DNA of 64,000 nucleotides. Origin: Tritonibacter scottomollicae (GTDB lineage: Bacteria > Pseudomonadota > Alphaproteobacteria > Rhodobacterales > Rhodobacteraceae). Below, in pieces: positions 9,133 to 18,199 of this stretch. The position numbers and the translations under genes were made by a program. Numbering within the stretch: the first letter of the stretch is position 1; the number at the start of each line of letters is the position of its first letter. A model generated the notes under the pieces. The model had not been told where the DNA came from. It saw only the letters and a list, made by a program, of their open reading frames with translations, and did no database searches. The stretch lies in the NCBI RefSeq assembly GCF_003003215.1, contig NZ_PVUF01000005.1, positions 124,001 through 188,000 of the forward strand, written 5' to 3'.

Positions 9133-10644
9133 TCAACGATTTCCGTTGCCGGTGAAGCGTGCCGCATCCGCGGCCGCGCGCCGGATCGCATTGGATTTAT
9201 GCACGGTCTCCATATACTCAGATTCCGGGTCGCTGTCGTAGACCACGCCGCCGCCTGCCTGAATATAAAGCTTCTGATCCTGCACGATCGCAGTGCGCAG
9301 GGCGATACACATATCCATGTCGCCCCCGGCACTGAAATAGCCGACACCGCCGCCATATATGCCGCGCTTTTCCGGTTCCAGCTCGTCGATGATCTCCATT
9401 GCGCGCACCTTGGGCGCACCAGAGACGGTGCCCGCTGGCATGCCGGCGAAAAACGCATCCAGCACGTCTTTGTCCTCGTGCAGCTCGCCGACAACATTGG
9501 AGACGATATGCATCACATGGCTGTAACGCTCGATGATGAACTCTTCGGTGGGGCGCACTGTGCCGATCTTGGCGACGCGGCCCACGTCATTGCGGCCCAG
9601 ATCCAGGAGCATCAGATGCTCGGCCAGCTCTTTCTTGTCAGCCAGCAGATCCTGTTCCAGCGCCTTGTCTTCTTCTGGGGTGGCTCCGCGCGGACGGGTC
9701 CCTGCGATGGGGCGAATGGTGACCTCATCGCCAAAGACCCGCACGAGGATCTCTGGGCTGGCGCCGATCACCTGGAAACCGCCGAAATTGAAGTAGAACA
9801 TGAACGGCGAGGGGTTGGTGCGCCGGAGCGAGCGATAAAGCGCAAAGGGTGGCTGCGGGAAATCCTGCGTCCAGCGCTGCGCGGGCACCACCTGAAAGAT
9901 GTCCCCGGCGCGGATGTAATCCTTGGCCTTCTCCACGGCGGCCATATAGCCGTCCTTGGTGAAATTCGACACCGGCGGGCCGACCTCCAGCGCCTCGCCC
10001 AGATCGCGGGTTTCGGCGGGCATGGCGCGTTCCAGATCGCGCACCGCATCCATTACCCGTTCGGCGGCCTGCGCATAGGCTGCGCGCGCCGATTGCCCGT
10101 CGCTGACCCATGCGGGAGAGACCACCGTGACCTCGCCCTTGACCCCGTCCAGAACTGCCACCGCAGAGGGGCGGATCATCACCGCATCCGGCAGGCCAAG
10201 CGGGTCGGGATTCACATTGGGCAGATGCTCCACATGACGGATCATGTCATAGCCCAGATAGCCGAACAGCCCTGCGGCTGCCTGCGGCAGATCATCCGGC
10301 AGGTCGATCCGGCTTTCGGCCAGAAGCGCGCGCAAAGTGTCGAGCGGATTGCCCGTCAGGGGTTCAAACCCCTCCGGGTCAAACCGGGCCGCCCGGTTCA
10401 GCTCTGCCTGTTCGCCCCGCGCACGCCAGATCAGGTCCGGCTTCATGCCGATGATGGAATAGCGCCCGCGCACCTCGCCGCCGGTCACCGATTCCAGCAT
10501 GAAGGCATCCTTCTGCGCGCCGGTGAGTTTCAGCATCAGAGACACGGGCGTATCCAGATCGGCTGCAAGCCGCGTGTAGACCACCTGGTTTTCGCCCGCC
10601 TCATAGGCTTTGGCGAATGTGTCGAAGTCGGGGATCAGAGCCAT
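9133..10644 (-). CDS. trpE: Anthranilate synthase component I TrpE
   Basis: TrpE makes anthranilate from chorismate with ammonia from TrpG. The 503-residue protein has the N-terminal region with the inhibitor-binding LLESVTGG-type segment (MLESVTGGEVRGRYS) and the chorismate-binding domain with PIAGTRPRG, DLGRNDVGRV, SNVVGELHE and PAGTVSGAPKVRAMEII. It starts 26 nt after the ppiD stop and may be read through from it. I saw no Trp-rich leader peptide directly upstream. The subunit gene trpG is separated by the deacetylase gene. Confidence 0.98.
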   Translation of the reverse strand: MALIPDFDTFAKAYEAGENQVVYTRLAADLDTPVSLMLKLTGAQKDAFMLESVTGGEVRGRYSIIGMKPDLIWRARGEQAELNRAARFDPEGFEPLTGNPLDTLRALLAESRIDLPDDLPQAAAGLFGYLGYDMIRHVEHLPNVNPDPLGLPDAVMIRPSAVAVLDGVKGEVTVVSPAWVSDGQSARAAYAQAAERVMDAVRDLERAMPAETRDLGEALEVGPPVSNFTKDGYMAAVEKAKDYIRAGDIFQVVPAQRWTQDFPQPPFALYRSLRRTNPSPFMFYFNFGGFQVIGASPEILVRVFGDEVTIRPIAGTRPRGATPEEDKALEQDLLADKKELAEHLMLLDLGRNDVGRVAKIGTVRPTEEFIIERYSHVMHIVSNVVGELHEDKDVLDAFFAGMPAGTVSGAPKVRAMEIIDELEPEKRGIYGGGVGYFSAGGDMDMCIALRTAIVQDQKLYIQAGGGVVYDSDPESEYMETVHKSNAIRRAAADAARFTGNGNR

Positions 10645-10670
10645 GAGAGCATGCGCCTCGAACTTAGGAG

Positions 10671-12506
10671 TTACTGGAAAGTGGCGTGAACTGCATTCAC
10701 CGCCTGTTGGTTGACCTGCGGACGTGCGCGGGTCTGAACCGCCTGCATGTAGATCTGGAAGATCTCGTTCGACAGGGACTGATCGAGCTGTTCGCTCAGC
10801 GCCTGTGTCAGGAACTGCATGTCGTCGCTGTCGTCCGGCGGCAGCATGTCGTCGAGGCGCACAACAACCGTACCCTCCGCATCGGACACCACGCGGACTT
10901 CGCCAACTTCCATTTCAAAGACCTCGTTCATCAGGTCAACCGGGGTCTGGTCGAGATAGGCAGTCCGTGTCAGGCCGGTTTGCTCGGTGACGTCGCGATC
11001 TTCCGGGAACTGGCCGTCATTGGCTTCGATCACAGCTTTCAGCTCATCTGCTTGTGCCTTCAGCGCCTTGGCAACACGGTCTGCCTTGAACGCCTCGGTC
11101 ACCGCTGGACGGGCACTGTCGAACGGTTCGGGACGCGGCTCCAACACCTCGTCAAGGCGCAGCGCAAAGACACTGCCGTCGTCGAGGTAATCAACAGTCG
11201 GAAAATCCTCGACGCTGACCGCCTCGGCCGCAGTGCGGAAGGTGTCATAGGCGGCAATGCCATCGGTGGTATCGGCGGTCCAGTCGATGCGACCCACGGC
11301 AAGACCGTTCTCTTCCGCGGCCAGTTCTTCGAGCGTGGCACCGCTGGCCAGAAGATCGTCAATTCCTTCGGCGCGCGACTCGATCACCCGGCGGGCACGG
11401 TCAAGCGCCAGCTCTTCGCGCAGAGCGGGCAGTGCGTCCTCAAAACTGGTGAAGCTTGCTTCCAGCAGGCCGTTCACACGGTAGAGCGCGGGGCCAAGAT
11501 CGGAGGGCAGTGGCCCGGCCACGTCGCCCATCTCAACCGCGAACACCGCTTCGCCGGCGACACCAAGGTCGTCCTGTGCCACGTCGCCCATGTCGATGTC
11601 GGACAGGCTCAGGCCGCGGTCCTGTACCAGTGTCTCAAAGGTGGTTCCGCCAACGTCCAGCTGCGCTTTGGCCGTGTCTGCGGCGTCCTGATCGGCAAAG
11701 ACCAGACGCTCAACCAGGCGACGCTCCGGGACATTGAACTCTGCGTCGCGTTCCTCATAAAGCGCGCGCAGGGCGGTCTCGTCCACTTCGACCTCGTCGA
11801 CCAGAGCATCGGGGCGCAGGGCCACATAGGTGATGACTTTGGTCTCGGGCAGGGTGAAGGCGTCGGTGTTGGCCTCGTAATAGGCACGCAGCTCTTCCTC
11901 GGTCGGTTCGACCGCCGTCAGGACCGCATCCTCTGCCGAAAGCCGCACATAGGCAAAGCTGCGGCGCGCTCCGATATAATCGGTCAGCGTTTCGCCCAGT
12001 GCCGCAGGCATGCGCGTGCCGCCGACGATGGCCCCTTGCAGCAACGTACGGGCGGTCTCGGCACGCATGTCCTCTTCAAACTCGGGTTCGGAGAGGCCGG
12101 CGTTTTCAAGCGCAAAGCGATAGTTGTCACGGCTGAACGCACCGTCAGAACCCTGGAACGCCTGAATTTGGGTGATTTCCTTCAGCAAGGTCTCATCCCC
12201 GACGGAAATCCCGAGCGTTTGCATCTCGTTGTCCAAAGCGGCGGATGTGACAAGGCCAGAAAGCACACCGCGATCCACGCCCATGGAAATCAGCTGCGAC
12301 AGCGGTACCGATTGGCCGGACTGAGCCTGAATGGCGCGTTGTTCCTGCTGCAGCGCACGGGCGTAGTCGTCAACGCTGACGTCGGTCTCGCCCACGGTGG
12401 CCAGCGTGCGCGTGGTGCCGGACACGTTGATCGCGCCAAAGCCGGCAAGCCCCACGAACAACAGACCCATGAGGATCCAAACGAAGGTCTTGGAAAGGTG
12501 TTTCAT
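10671..12506 (-). CDS. ppiD: PpiD/SurA-type periplasmic peptidyl-prolyl isomerase or chaperone
   Basis: The 611-residue protein begins with a cytoplasmic stub and one membrane segment (FVWILMGLLFVGLAGFG), then a SurA_N-like chaperone region (about 35-160), a central parvulin-type region and a long C-terminal helical part, the order found in PpiD. These proteins assist folding of exported proteins at the Sec translocon. The parvulin domain looks degenerate, so isomerase activity is uncertain. It precedes trpE by 26 nt and follows the aminotransferase gene by 181 nt. Confidence 0.85.
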   Translation of the reverse strand: MKHLSKTFVWILMGLLFVGLAGFGAINVSGTTRTLATVGETDVSVDDYARALQQEQRAIQAQSGQSVPLSQLISMGVDRGVLSGLVTSAALDNEMQTLGISVGDETLLKEITQIQAFQGSDGAFSRDNYRFALENAGLSEPEFEEDMRAETARTLLQGAIVGGTRMPAALGETLTDYIGARRSFAYVRLSAEDAVLTAVEPTEEELRAYYEANTDAFTLPETKVITYVALRPDALVDEVEVDETALRALYEERDAEFNVPERRLVERLVFADQDAADTAKAQLDVGGTTFETLVQDRGLSLSDIDMGDVAQDDLGVAGEAVFAVEMGDVAGPLPSDLGPALYRVNGLLEASFTSFEDALPALREELALDRARRVIESRAEGIDDLLASGATLEELAAEENGLAVGRIDWTADTTDGIAAYDTFRTAAEAVSVEDFPTVDYLDDGSVFALRLDEVLEPRPEPFDSARPAVTEAFKADRVAKALKAQADELKAVIEANDGQFPEDRDVTEQTGLTRTAYLDQTPVDLMNEVFEMEVGEVRVVSDAEGTVVVRLDDMLPPDDSDDMQFLTQALSEQLDQSLSNEIFQIYMQAVQTRARPQVNQQAVNAVHATFQ

Positions 12507-12687
12507 GCCTGCGGCCCTTTATGTCGTCTTTTGGTGGCGCGCCGCAGCGTTGAAGCCGGGCGGCCAAATTGCGCCGACTGGGTCGGCGGTCTCCTGTTGC
12601 TGCCCTGAATACGCGTCTGCCCCGGCAGGGGCAAGCATAGAGGGCAACGTGCACATGGGGATGCACGGGGATGTCAGTCCGCGTCTG

Positions 12688-13863
12688 TCATCCGTCGAAA
12701 TTAGCGAGGCGCGAGATCATGTCCGCAATGCCTGCACGGTCGACATTTGCAAAGGCAATGCGGAACTGGCGGTGGCCTTCGGGCGCCTCGGTGGGGGTGA
12801 ACATGGTGCCGGGGAGCAGCAGCATCCCGGCCTCGCGCAGAAGCCTCTGCGCAAGAACATCGGAACTCTCCTCATAGGGATGCGCCACATAGGCGAAATA
12901 GGCGCCAAGGCCGAGAAGTTGCCAGCCCTTCGCCGCCAGAGGGGCAAAGCCGTCCTGAATTGCGGCGCGACGATCCAGGATTTCGGCTCGCTCCCCCGCC
13001 AGCCACTGGCCCAGATTCTCGATGCCCCATTTTGCCCCGATCTGCCCCAGCTGTGCCGGGCAGATGGTGACGGTGTCGAGGAATTTCTCCATTTCGGACA
13101 GGCGATCAGGACCGGCGGCGATGGCGCCAACGCGATGCCCCGTGAGGCGATACGCCTTGGAGAAGGAATAGAGGTGGACAAGGGTGTCCTGCCAGTCCTC
13201 GCGCTGCAACAGACGATGCGGTGCGCCGCTGCGACTGTCGAAATCGCGATAGGTTTCATCAACGATCAGGGTCAGCCCATGACGCTGCGCGAGGTCAAAG
13301 AACGCAGCCAATAGCGCTGCCGGATATTCAACGCCGCAGGGGTTGTTTGGAGTGACCAAGGCGATGGCGCGGGTGCGATCCGTTATCAGCGCCTCCGCCT
13401 GTGCGACCTCCGGCAGCATCCCCTCGCCGACAGGCAAGGGCAGGGTCGTGACCCCCTGCATGTCCAGCCACATCTTGTGATTGAAGTACCACGGCGTCGG
13501 CAGAATCACCGCATCCCCCTCGGCACAGAGGCTCTGGATCGTGGCGGCAAAGGCCTGATTGCAGCCTGAGGTGATGGCGATATTGGATGGGGCAATCGGA
13601 GCGTCGTAGTGACGGCTCATCTGATCCGCCAGCGCCGCGCGCAGATCCTCATTCCCAAGCACCGGACCGTATAGATGCGCACTGGTCTGGTTCAGAACAG
13701 CCTCTGCCATCGCCTGTCGCAGCCCCTCAGGCGGTGCGTCTGCAGGGGCGGCCTGACTGAGGTTCAACAAGGGCTGATCGTCAGGAAAGGTCACACCCGC
13801 GAGCCACCGGCGCGATTCCACGATCGGAGAGACGAAGGTGGCTTGGGTTCGGGCGGTCTTCAT
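12688..13863 (-). CDS. PLP-dependent class I/II aminotransferase
   Basis: This fold-type I aminotransferase has 391 residues from the ATG at 13863 (MKTARTQATF); an upstream in-frame ATG at 13935 would add residues unlike the family. The motifs are SGCNQAFAATI (cofactor phosphate region), LVTPNNPCGVEYP, VDETYRDF and the PLP-lysine motif YSFSKAYRLTGHRVG. Substrate cannot be read from the sequence; relatives are annotated as aspartate or aromatic aminotransferases. It lies downstream of gpt, from which a terminator separates it. Confidence 0.88.
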   Translation of the reverse strand: MKTARTQATFVSPIVESRRWLAGVTFPDDQPLLNLSQAAPADAPPEGLRQAMAEAVLNQTSAHLYGPVLGNEDLRAALADQMSRHYDAPIAPSNIAITSGCNQAFAATIQSLCAEGDAVILPTPWYFNHKMWLDMQGVTTLPLPVGEGMLPEVAQAEALITDRTRAIALVTPNNPCGVEYPAALLAAFFDLAQRHGLTLIVDETYRDFDSRSGAPHRLLQREDWQDTLVHLYSFSKAYRLTGHRVGAIAAGPDRLSEMEKFLDTVTICPAQLGQIGAKWGIENLGQWLAGERAEILDRRAAIQDGFAPLAAKGWQLLGLGAYFAYVAHPYEESSDVLAQRLLREAGMLLLPGTMFTPTEAPEGHRQFRIAFANVDRAGIADMISRLANFDG

Positions 13864-13960
13864 CGGCAGCTTCCTGTGTTGGTCATGGCGTCGAGGCGCA
13901 GGCGGCATTAGGGCGATTTCAACTCCCGGACGCAAGAGGTTGAAAGCAGACGCAGAACAG

Positions 13961-13992
13961 AAAAAAGGCGCACCGGGCAGGGCGCGCCTTTT
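13961..13992 (-). terminator. Rho-independent terminator after gpt
   Basis: A 9-bp stem AAAAGGCGC / GCGCCTTTT (13963-13971 with 13984-13992) is followed on the minus strand by a T-rich tail. It is 25 nt past the gpt stop and ends the fabI-gpt unit. Confidence 0.82.
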
Positions 13993-14017
13993 GAAACTTT
14001 CAACCTAATCGCGCGGA

Positions 14018-14548
14018 TCAGTCGGTGCCGCGATAGGGTTCGACATATTGCAGCGCCATGTCCCACGGAAAGAAAATCCATGTGTCCTGGCTGACGCCGG
14101 TGATGAACGTGTCCACCTGCGGCTCACCCTGAGGTTTGGCGTAGACAGTCGCCAGATGGGCCTTCGGATAGAGGTCACGCACCAGTTCGAGCGTTTTGCC
14201 GGAATCGACAAGATCATCGACAATCAGAATTCCGGTGCCGTCGCCCATCATGTCGGCATCCGGGCTTTTCAGCACTTCGGCCTCGCGCCGCTGATCGGCC
14301 TTGCCGCCGCCAGAGTGATAGGATTTCACACTGATTGTATCGACAGTGCGAATGTCCAGCTCACGCGCGACGATCATTGCGGGGGCCATGCCGCCCCGGG
14401 TGATCGCCACAACGGCGCGCCAGTGACCCTCGTCGGGCCCGAGCCCGTCCAGACGCCACGCCAGCGCGCGGCTGTCGCGATGGATCTGGTCCCATGAGAT
14501 GTGAAACCCCTTCTCATGGGGCAGGCGGTTCGGGTCCTTGGTGGTCAT
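14018..14548 (-). CDS. gpt: Xanthine phosphoribosyltransferase
   Basis: Gpt salvages xanthine and guanine with PRPP. The 176-residue protein matches E. coli Gpt in layout: [18 protein letters not shown] near the N terminus, [17 protein letters not shown] and the PRPP-binding loop [17 protein letters not shown], ending with [12 protein letters not shown]. It begins 6 nt after the fabI stop, so the two are cotranscribed. Confidence 0.95.
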   Translation of the reverse strand: MTTKDPNRLPHEKGFHISWDQIHRDSRALAWRLDGLGPDEGHWRAVVAITRGGMAPAMIVARELDIRTVDTISVKSYHSGGGKADQRREAEVLKSPDADMMGDGTGILIVDDLVDSGKTLELVRDLYPKAHLATVYAKPQGEPQVDTFITGVSQDTWIFFPWDMALQYVEPYRGTD

Positions 14549-14554
14549 CTGGGA

Positions 14555-15361
14555 TTAGCCTTTCTCGATATCCGGTGCGTCCACGGCCTTCATGCCGACC
14601 ACGTGATAGCCCGCATCCACGTGCAGGTTCTCGCCAGTCACGCCAGAGGCCAGATCCGACAGAAGATAAAGCGCGGATTTACCCACGTCATCAGTGGTCA
14701 CGTTGCGACGCAGGGGCGAATTGTACTCGTTCCACTTCATGATGTAGCGGAAATCACCAATGCCGGAGGCCGCCAGTGTCTTGATCGGGCCGGCAGAGAT
14801 CGCGTTGACGCGGATGCCGTCCTTGCCCAGATCCTCCGCCAGGTATTTGACCGATGCCTCCAGCGCCGCCTTGGCCACGCCCATCACATTATAATGTGGC
14901 ATCACCTGTTCGGCGCCATAGTATGTCAGCGTCAGCATGGAGCCACCCGCATCCATCATCTTCTCCGCGCGCTTGGCAACGGCGGTGAAGGAATAAACCG
15001 AGATATCCATGGTCATCTGGAAGTTCGCGCGGCTGGTGTCGACATAGCGGCCGCGCAGCTCGCTCTTGTCCGAAAAGCCGATCGCGTGGACGATGAAATC
15101 CAGCTTGCCCCATTTTTCCTCAAGCGCGGCGAACAGCGCATCGATCGAGGCTTCGTCGCCAACATCGCAGGGCAGCACGATATCGCTGCCCAGTTGCTCC
15201 GCGAGCGGGCCGACACGCTTCTTGAGCGCATCCCCCTGGTAGGAGAACGCAAGCTCCGCCCCGGCCTCGGCGCAGGCTTTTGCAATGCCCCACGCGATGG
15301 ATTTATCATTGGCCAGGCCCATAATCAGGCCACGTTTTCCGGCCATCAGTTGACTAGACAT
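14555..15361 (-). CDS. fabI: Enoyl-[acyl-carrier-protein] reductase (NADH) FabI
   Basis: FabI carries out the last reduction of each fatty-acid elongation cycle. The 268-residue short-chain dehydrogenase has the FabI-type nucleotide site GLANDKSIAWGIA, the VHAIGFSDKSELRG segment, Tyr147/Tyr148 in LTYYGAEQ and the Tyr157-X6-Lys164 catalytic pair in HYNVMGVAK. Length and motifs fit well. It is divergent from pdxH with 146 nt between them and leads the fabI-gpt pair. Confidence 0.97.
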   Translation of the reverse strand: MSSQLMAGKRGLIMGLANDKSIAWGIAKACAEAGAELAFSYQGDALKKRVGPLAEQLGSDIVLPCDVGDEASIDALFAALEEKWGKLDFIVHAIGFSDKSELRGRYVDTSRANFQMTMDISVYSFTAVAKRAEKMMDAGGSMLTLTYYGAEQVMPHYNVMGVAKAALEASVKYLAEDLGKDGIRVNAISAGPIKTLAASGIGDFRYIMKWNEYNSPLRRNVTTDDVGKSALYLLSDLASGVTGENLHVDAGYHVVGMKAVDAPDIEKG

Positions 15362-15507
15362 GCAGGTTCTCCGCCTGTGATCAGTATAATAGAATGTCCT
15401 TTAGCCCGCTGCGACACTTGCATCAAGGGTGTACACCGATGCCCAGTCTTTCAATCGGGCACAAAGGTCACTAAGGTCTGCCTCAACAAGCAAGGACAAG
15501 GTACAGA

Positions 15508-16113
15508 ATGTCGGACCGAGAAGGACTGTTCGCGGGAGATGACCCGTTCGAAATCGCGCGCCAGTGGCTGACGGAAGCTGAGGCCACGGAACCCAATGAC
15601 CCCAATGCCATCGCGCTGGCGACCGTGGATGCCTCCGGCATGCCCAATAGCCGCATGGTATTGCTGAAGGAAATTGAAAACGCCGCCTTCGTTTTCTATA
15701 CCAACTACGAGAGCGCAAAGGCCCAGGAACTTGACGCCAGCGGCACGGCATCCTTCGTGATGCATTGGAAATCGCTGCGCCGGCAAATCCGGGTCCGCGG
15801 CCATATCGAGCGCGAAGACGGACCGCAGGCGGATGCCTATTTCGAATCCCGCTCCCTGAAGAGCCGTCTTGGGGCCTGGGCCTCCCAGCAATCCCGGCCT
15901 CTGTCGTCCAGAAATGCACTGCTGGCCGAGGTCGCCAAGGTGACAGCGACCAAGGGCACGAATCCCAAACGTCCCCATTTCTGGGGAGGGTACCGCCTGA
16001 TGCCGATCGAGATCGAATTCTGGGCAGATGGTGCGTTCAGGCTGCATGACCGCTTTGTCTGGCGGCGGGGAAGTGCAGAGGATGATTGGACAATTACGCG
16101 CCTTAGCCCGTAA
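15508..16113 (+). CDS. pdxH: Pyridoxamine 5'-phosphate oxidase
   Basis: PdxH makes pyridoxal phosphate from pyridoxamine or pyridoxine phosphate with FMN. The 201-residue protein has the typical [22 protein letters not shown] start of the flavin fold, the [13 protein letters not shown] segment, FHW-type [30 protein letters not shown], and the C-terminal [14 protein letters not shown] followed by a short tail ending TITRLSP. Start ATG at 15508 has AGGACAAGG upstream. Confidence 0.97.
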   Translation: MSDREGLFAGDDPFEIARQWLTEAEATEPNDPNAIALATVDASGMPNSRMVLLKEIENAAFVFYTNYESAKAQELDASGTASFVMHWKSLRRQIRVRGHIEREDGPQADAYFESRSLKSRLGAWASQQSRPLSSRNALLAEVAKVTATKGTNPKRPHFWGGYRLMPIEIEFWADGAFRLHDRFVWRRGSAEDDWTITRLSP

Positions 16114-16240
16114 GTTCACGCTACGTCACATTTTCTTATATCCAACATTTTCCGACTATTTTGCTCTTGAAACTTCATGCGAAAATCGCGCAGTTAGGCG
16201 AGCAACACGGAAATAACAAACGAACCGGTGGAATTCGCAA

Positions 16241-16783
16241 ATGGCCGAAGACTTGAGCAGTTTGCAGCATGTCCGTGGACTAGTGAAGTGGTTTGACCCT
16301 GCAAAAGGCTATGGATTTATCGTCTGTCCTGACGATGGTCCGGACATCCTTTTGCATGTAAATGTCCTGCGCAATTTCGGTCAGAGCTCCATCGCGGATG
16401 GGGCCGGGATCGAGGTTGTCACCCATCGCACTGATCGCGGTGTGCAAGCGGTCGAAGTGATTGCGATCACGCCGCCGGAACGCGAGGACACACCTGTCCT
16501 CAGCGACCTTGCAGAGATGAACGCGGACGAAATCAGCAGCACGCCGCTGGAGCCTGCGCGTGTTAAATGGTTCGACAAGGCCAAGGGCTTTGGCTTTGCC
16601 AACATATTCGGCCGCGACGAGGATGTTTTCCTGCACGTCGAGGTTCTGCGTCAGTCCGGCCTGTCAGATGTACAATCCGGCGAGGCGCTGGCGATGCGCG
16701 TCATTGATGGCAAACGCGGTCACATGGCCGTGGAAGTCCTGGCTTGGGAGGCCGCCATGGGCGACCCGGAGCATAGAAGCTAA
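16241..16783 (+). CDS. Tandem cold-shock-domain protein
   Basis: The 180-residue protein holds two cold-shock domains that bind single-stranded RNA or DNA: CSD1 at about residues 10-75 (GLVKWFDPAKGYGFIVCPD, ILLHVNVLR) and CSD2 at about 107-172 (RVKWFDKAKGFGFANIFG, VFLHVEVLR). The second has the more canonical RNP1 motif. Double-domain versions are common in alphaproteobacteria, where single-domain CspA is about 70 residues. The DUF192 gene starts directly at the next base after its stop, so the two are cotranscribed. Confidence 0.94.
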   Translation: MAEDLSSLQHVRGLVKWFDPAKGYGFIVCPDDGPDILLHVNVLRNFGQSSIADGAGIEVVTHRTDRGVQAVEVIAITPPEREDTPVLSDLAEMNADEISSTPLEPARVKWFDKAKGFGFANIFGRDEDVFLHVEVLRQSGLSDVQSGEALAMRVIDGKRGHMAVEVLAWEAAMGDPEHRS

Positions 16784-17257
16784 ATGCGCAAGGCGGTGGC
16801 GACATATCTCGGCGCCGCCCTGGTATGGCTGGCAGCCACAAGCGCCAGCGCCACCTGCGCGCGCGATCATGTCGACCTGCGCGGTCCGTGGGGGCAGGCG
16901 CGGTTTTCCGTAGAAATCGCTGATACACCGGACAGCCGGGCAACGGGGTTGATGCATCGCGCTGAAATGCCCGCGCGTTCCGGTATGTTGTTCGTCTATG
17001 ACCGACCGCAGCGCGTGGCCTTTTGGATGAAGAACACCCTGATCCCGCTCGACATGATTTTTGTTGGCGCGGATGGTGTCGTGAGTAGTATCCATGAGAA
17101 TGCTGTGCCGGGCGATCTGACCTCCATTTTCGGTGGAGATCAGGTGTTTGTGGTGCTCGAAGTCAACGCTGGCATCGTCGAGTCCTATGGCATCTCCGTC
17201 GGTAGCGAGATGCGGCATGAAGTTTTTTCGCCTGAAACTGCAAAATGGTCCTGTTAG
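16784..17257 (+). CDS. DUF192 family exported protein
   Basis: The 157-residue protein has a signal peptide (about residues 1-23, ending ATSASA) and a DUF192 domain with VEIADTPDSRATGLMHRAEM, MLFVYDRPQRVAFWMKNTLIPLDMIFV and LEVNAGIVESYGI. The function of the family is unknown; it is a small beta-barrel thought to lie in the periplasm. Its ATG directly abuts the stop of the cold-shock gene. Confidence 0.92.
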   Translation: MRKAVATYLGAALVWLAATSASATCARDHVDLRGPWGQARFSVEIADTPDSRATGLMHRAEMPARSGMLFVYDRPQRVAFWMKNTLIPLDMIFVGADGVVSSIHENAVPGDLTSIFGGDQVFVVLEVNAGIVESYGISVGSEMRHEVFSPETAKWSC

Positions 17258-17300
17258 GGCTTTTCAATCCCAAACTTCACAGCTAGGAAGACGCACGGTC

Positions 17301-17377
17301 CGGGGCGTGGCGCAGTCTGGTAGCGCACCTGTTTTGGGTACAGGGGGTCGTGAGTTCGAATCTCGCCGCCCCGACCA
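17301..17377 (+). tRNA. tRNA-Pro (anticodon TGG)
   Basis: The acceptor stem CGGGGCG pairs with CGCCCCG. The anticodon stem CCTGT/ACAGG encloses loop TTTGGGT with anticodon TGG at 17335-17337. The T arm contains GTTCGAATC, and the 3' CCA is encoded (17375-17377). It reads codon CCA and, by wobble, others. Confidence 0.98.
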
Positions 17378-18199
17378 CTTCTTCCTCTCTTGTAAGAAAT
17401 CCCTGTCCCTTGGTTCACGAAAGTGAACCGAGCCGCCTCCGGGGGAGAGCGCGCGTCGCACGCACCCCTAGGGTCTGGCCGTGTCTAAAGGCAGGGTGTC
17501 GGTTCATCACCAGAATCAAAGAATCACACCAAGGCTTGCGGACGCGTCGTCACGCTGCGGGCACATCTGGTATTTACCTTTCGTTTAGAAGTTGACGCGA
17601 CAGAGCATCAAATTGACCTGCCGGACGCGTGATGAACGCACGAAAAATTTGCGATCTGCGGCCACCGACTGACAAGCGTTGCAAAAGGACCGCAACTTGT
17701 CGGCGTAGCCGATTATGAGGCGTGGCATGCGGGTTTCCGGAGCCGCCGAAACCCGTCGCGGCATTCAGGTGGATGACCTCGTTACAGCAACCCCCTCGCA
17801 ATGCGTGAGTTTTCAGCTTTCGTTAACCAAACGGTCAAGCGGGGATTGCGGCAGCCGGGGATGTGGATGAATCATATCGCAGTGGCGACCCTCCAAACCG
17901 TTAAACTGGTCAACTCAATTGTGCCCCGTAAAATTTGAATTTTCACGTTGACCACCTTGGGTGACTTACGCGACATTGTATGTGCCGCTAGGGGGCGCCA
18001 CTAAATCTTGATGTGATTGAGCAGCCGCTCCCATCCGCAGTGCTAAGTGTAAAACCGTTAAATTCAGACCAGCACATGGTCTGCGCGCGTTGGAACAGCC
18101 GACGCCGCCCGAGAGGTTTTCTCTGCGCATTGCGTGGCATTTGATGCAGGCGTAACAGCGCCGAAACCGCAAGCCGGACTATTTGGGACAGGTGTAACC
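17378..18199. other. 822-bp gap upstream of nrdJ, no gene recognised
   Basis: No convincing coding frame is seen between tRNA-Pro and nrdJ. It holds a perfect 10-bp hairpin capped by a GAAA tetraloop at 17409-17432 (no T run), and AT-richer sequence at about 17880-18070 that could hold the nrdJ promoter. I did not find a cobalamin riboswitch core, although NrdJ is B12-dependent, nor a convincing NrdR-box pair. Confidence 0.6.

Noticed and set aside
10686-12608. 640-codon open frame opposite ppiD
   Set aside because: It mirrors the ppiD reading frame in GC-rich DNA, has no recognisable motifs and overlaps a clear gene completely.
17940-18010. NrdR-box or cobalamin-riboswitch candidate before nrdJ
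   Set aside because: ACATTGTATGT and GCCACT resemble parts of these elements, but the paired NrdR sites and the riboswitch core are missing.
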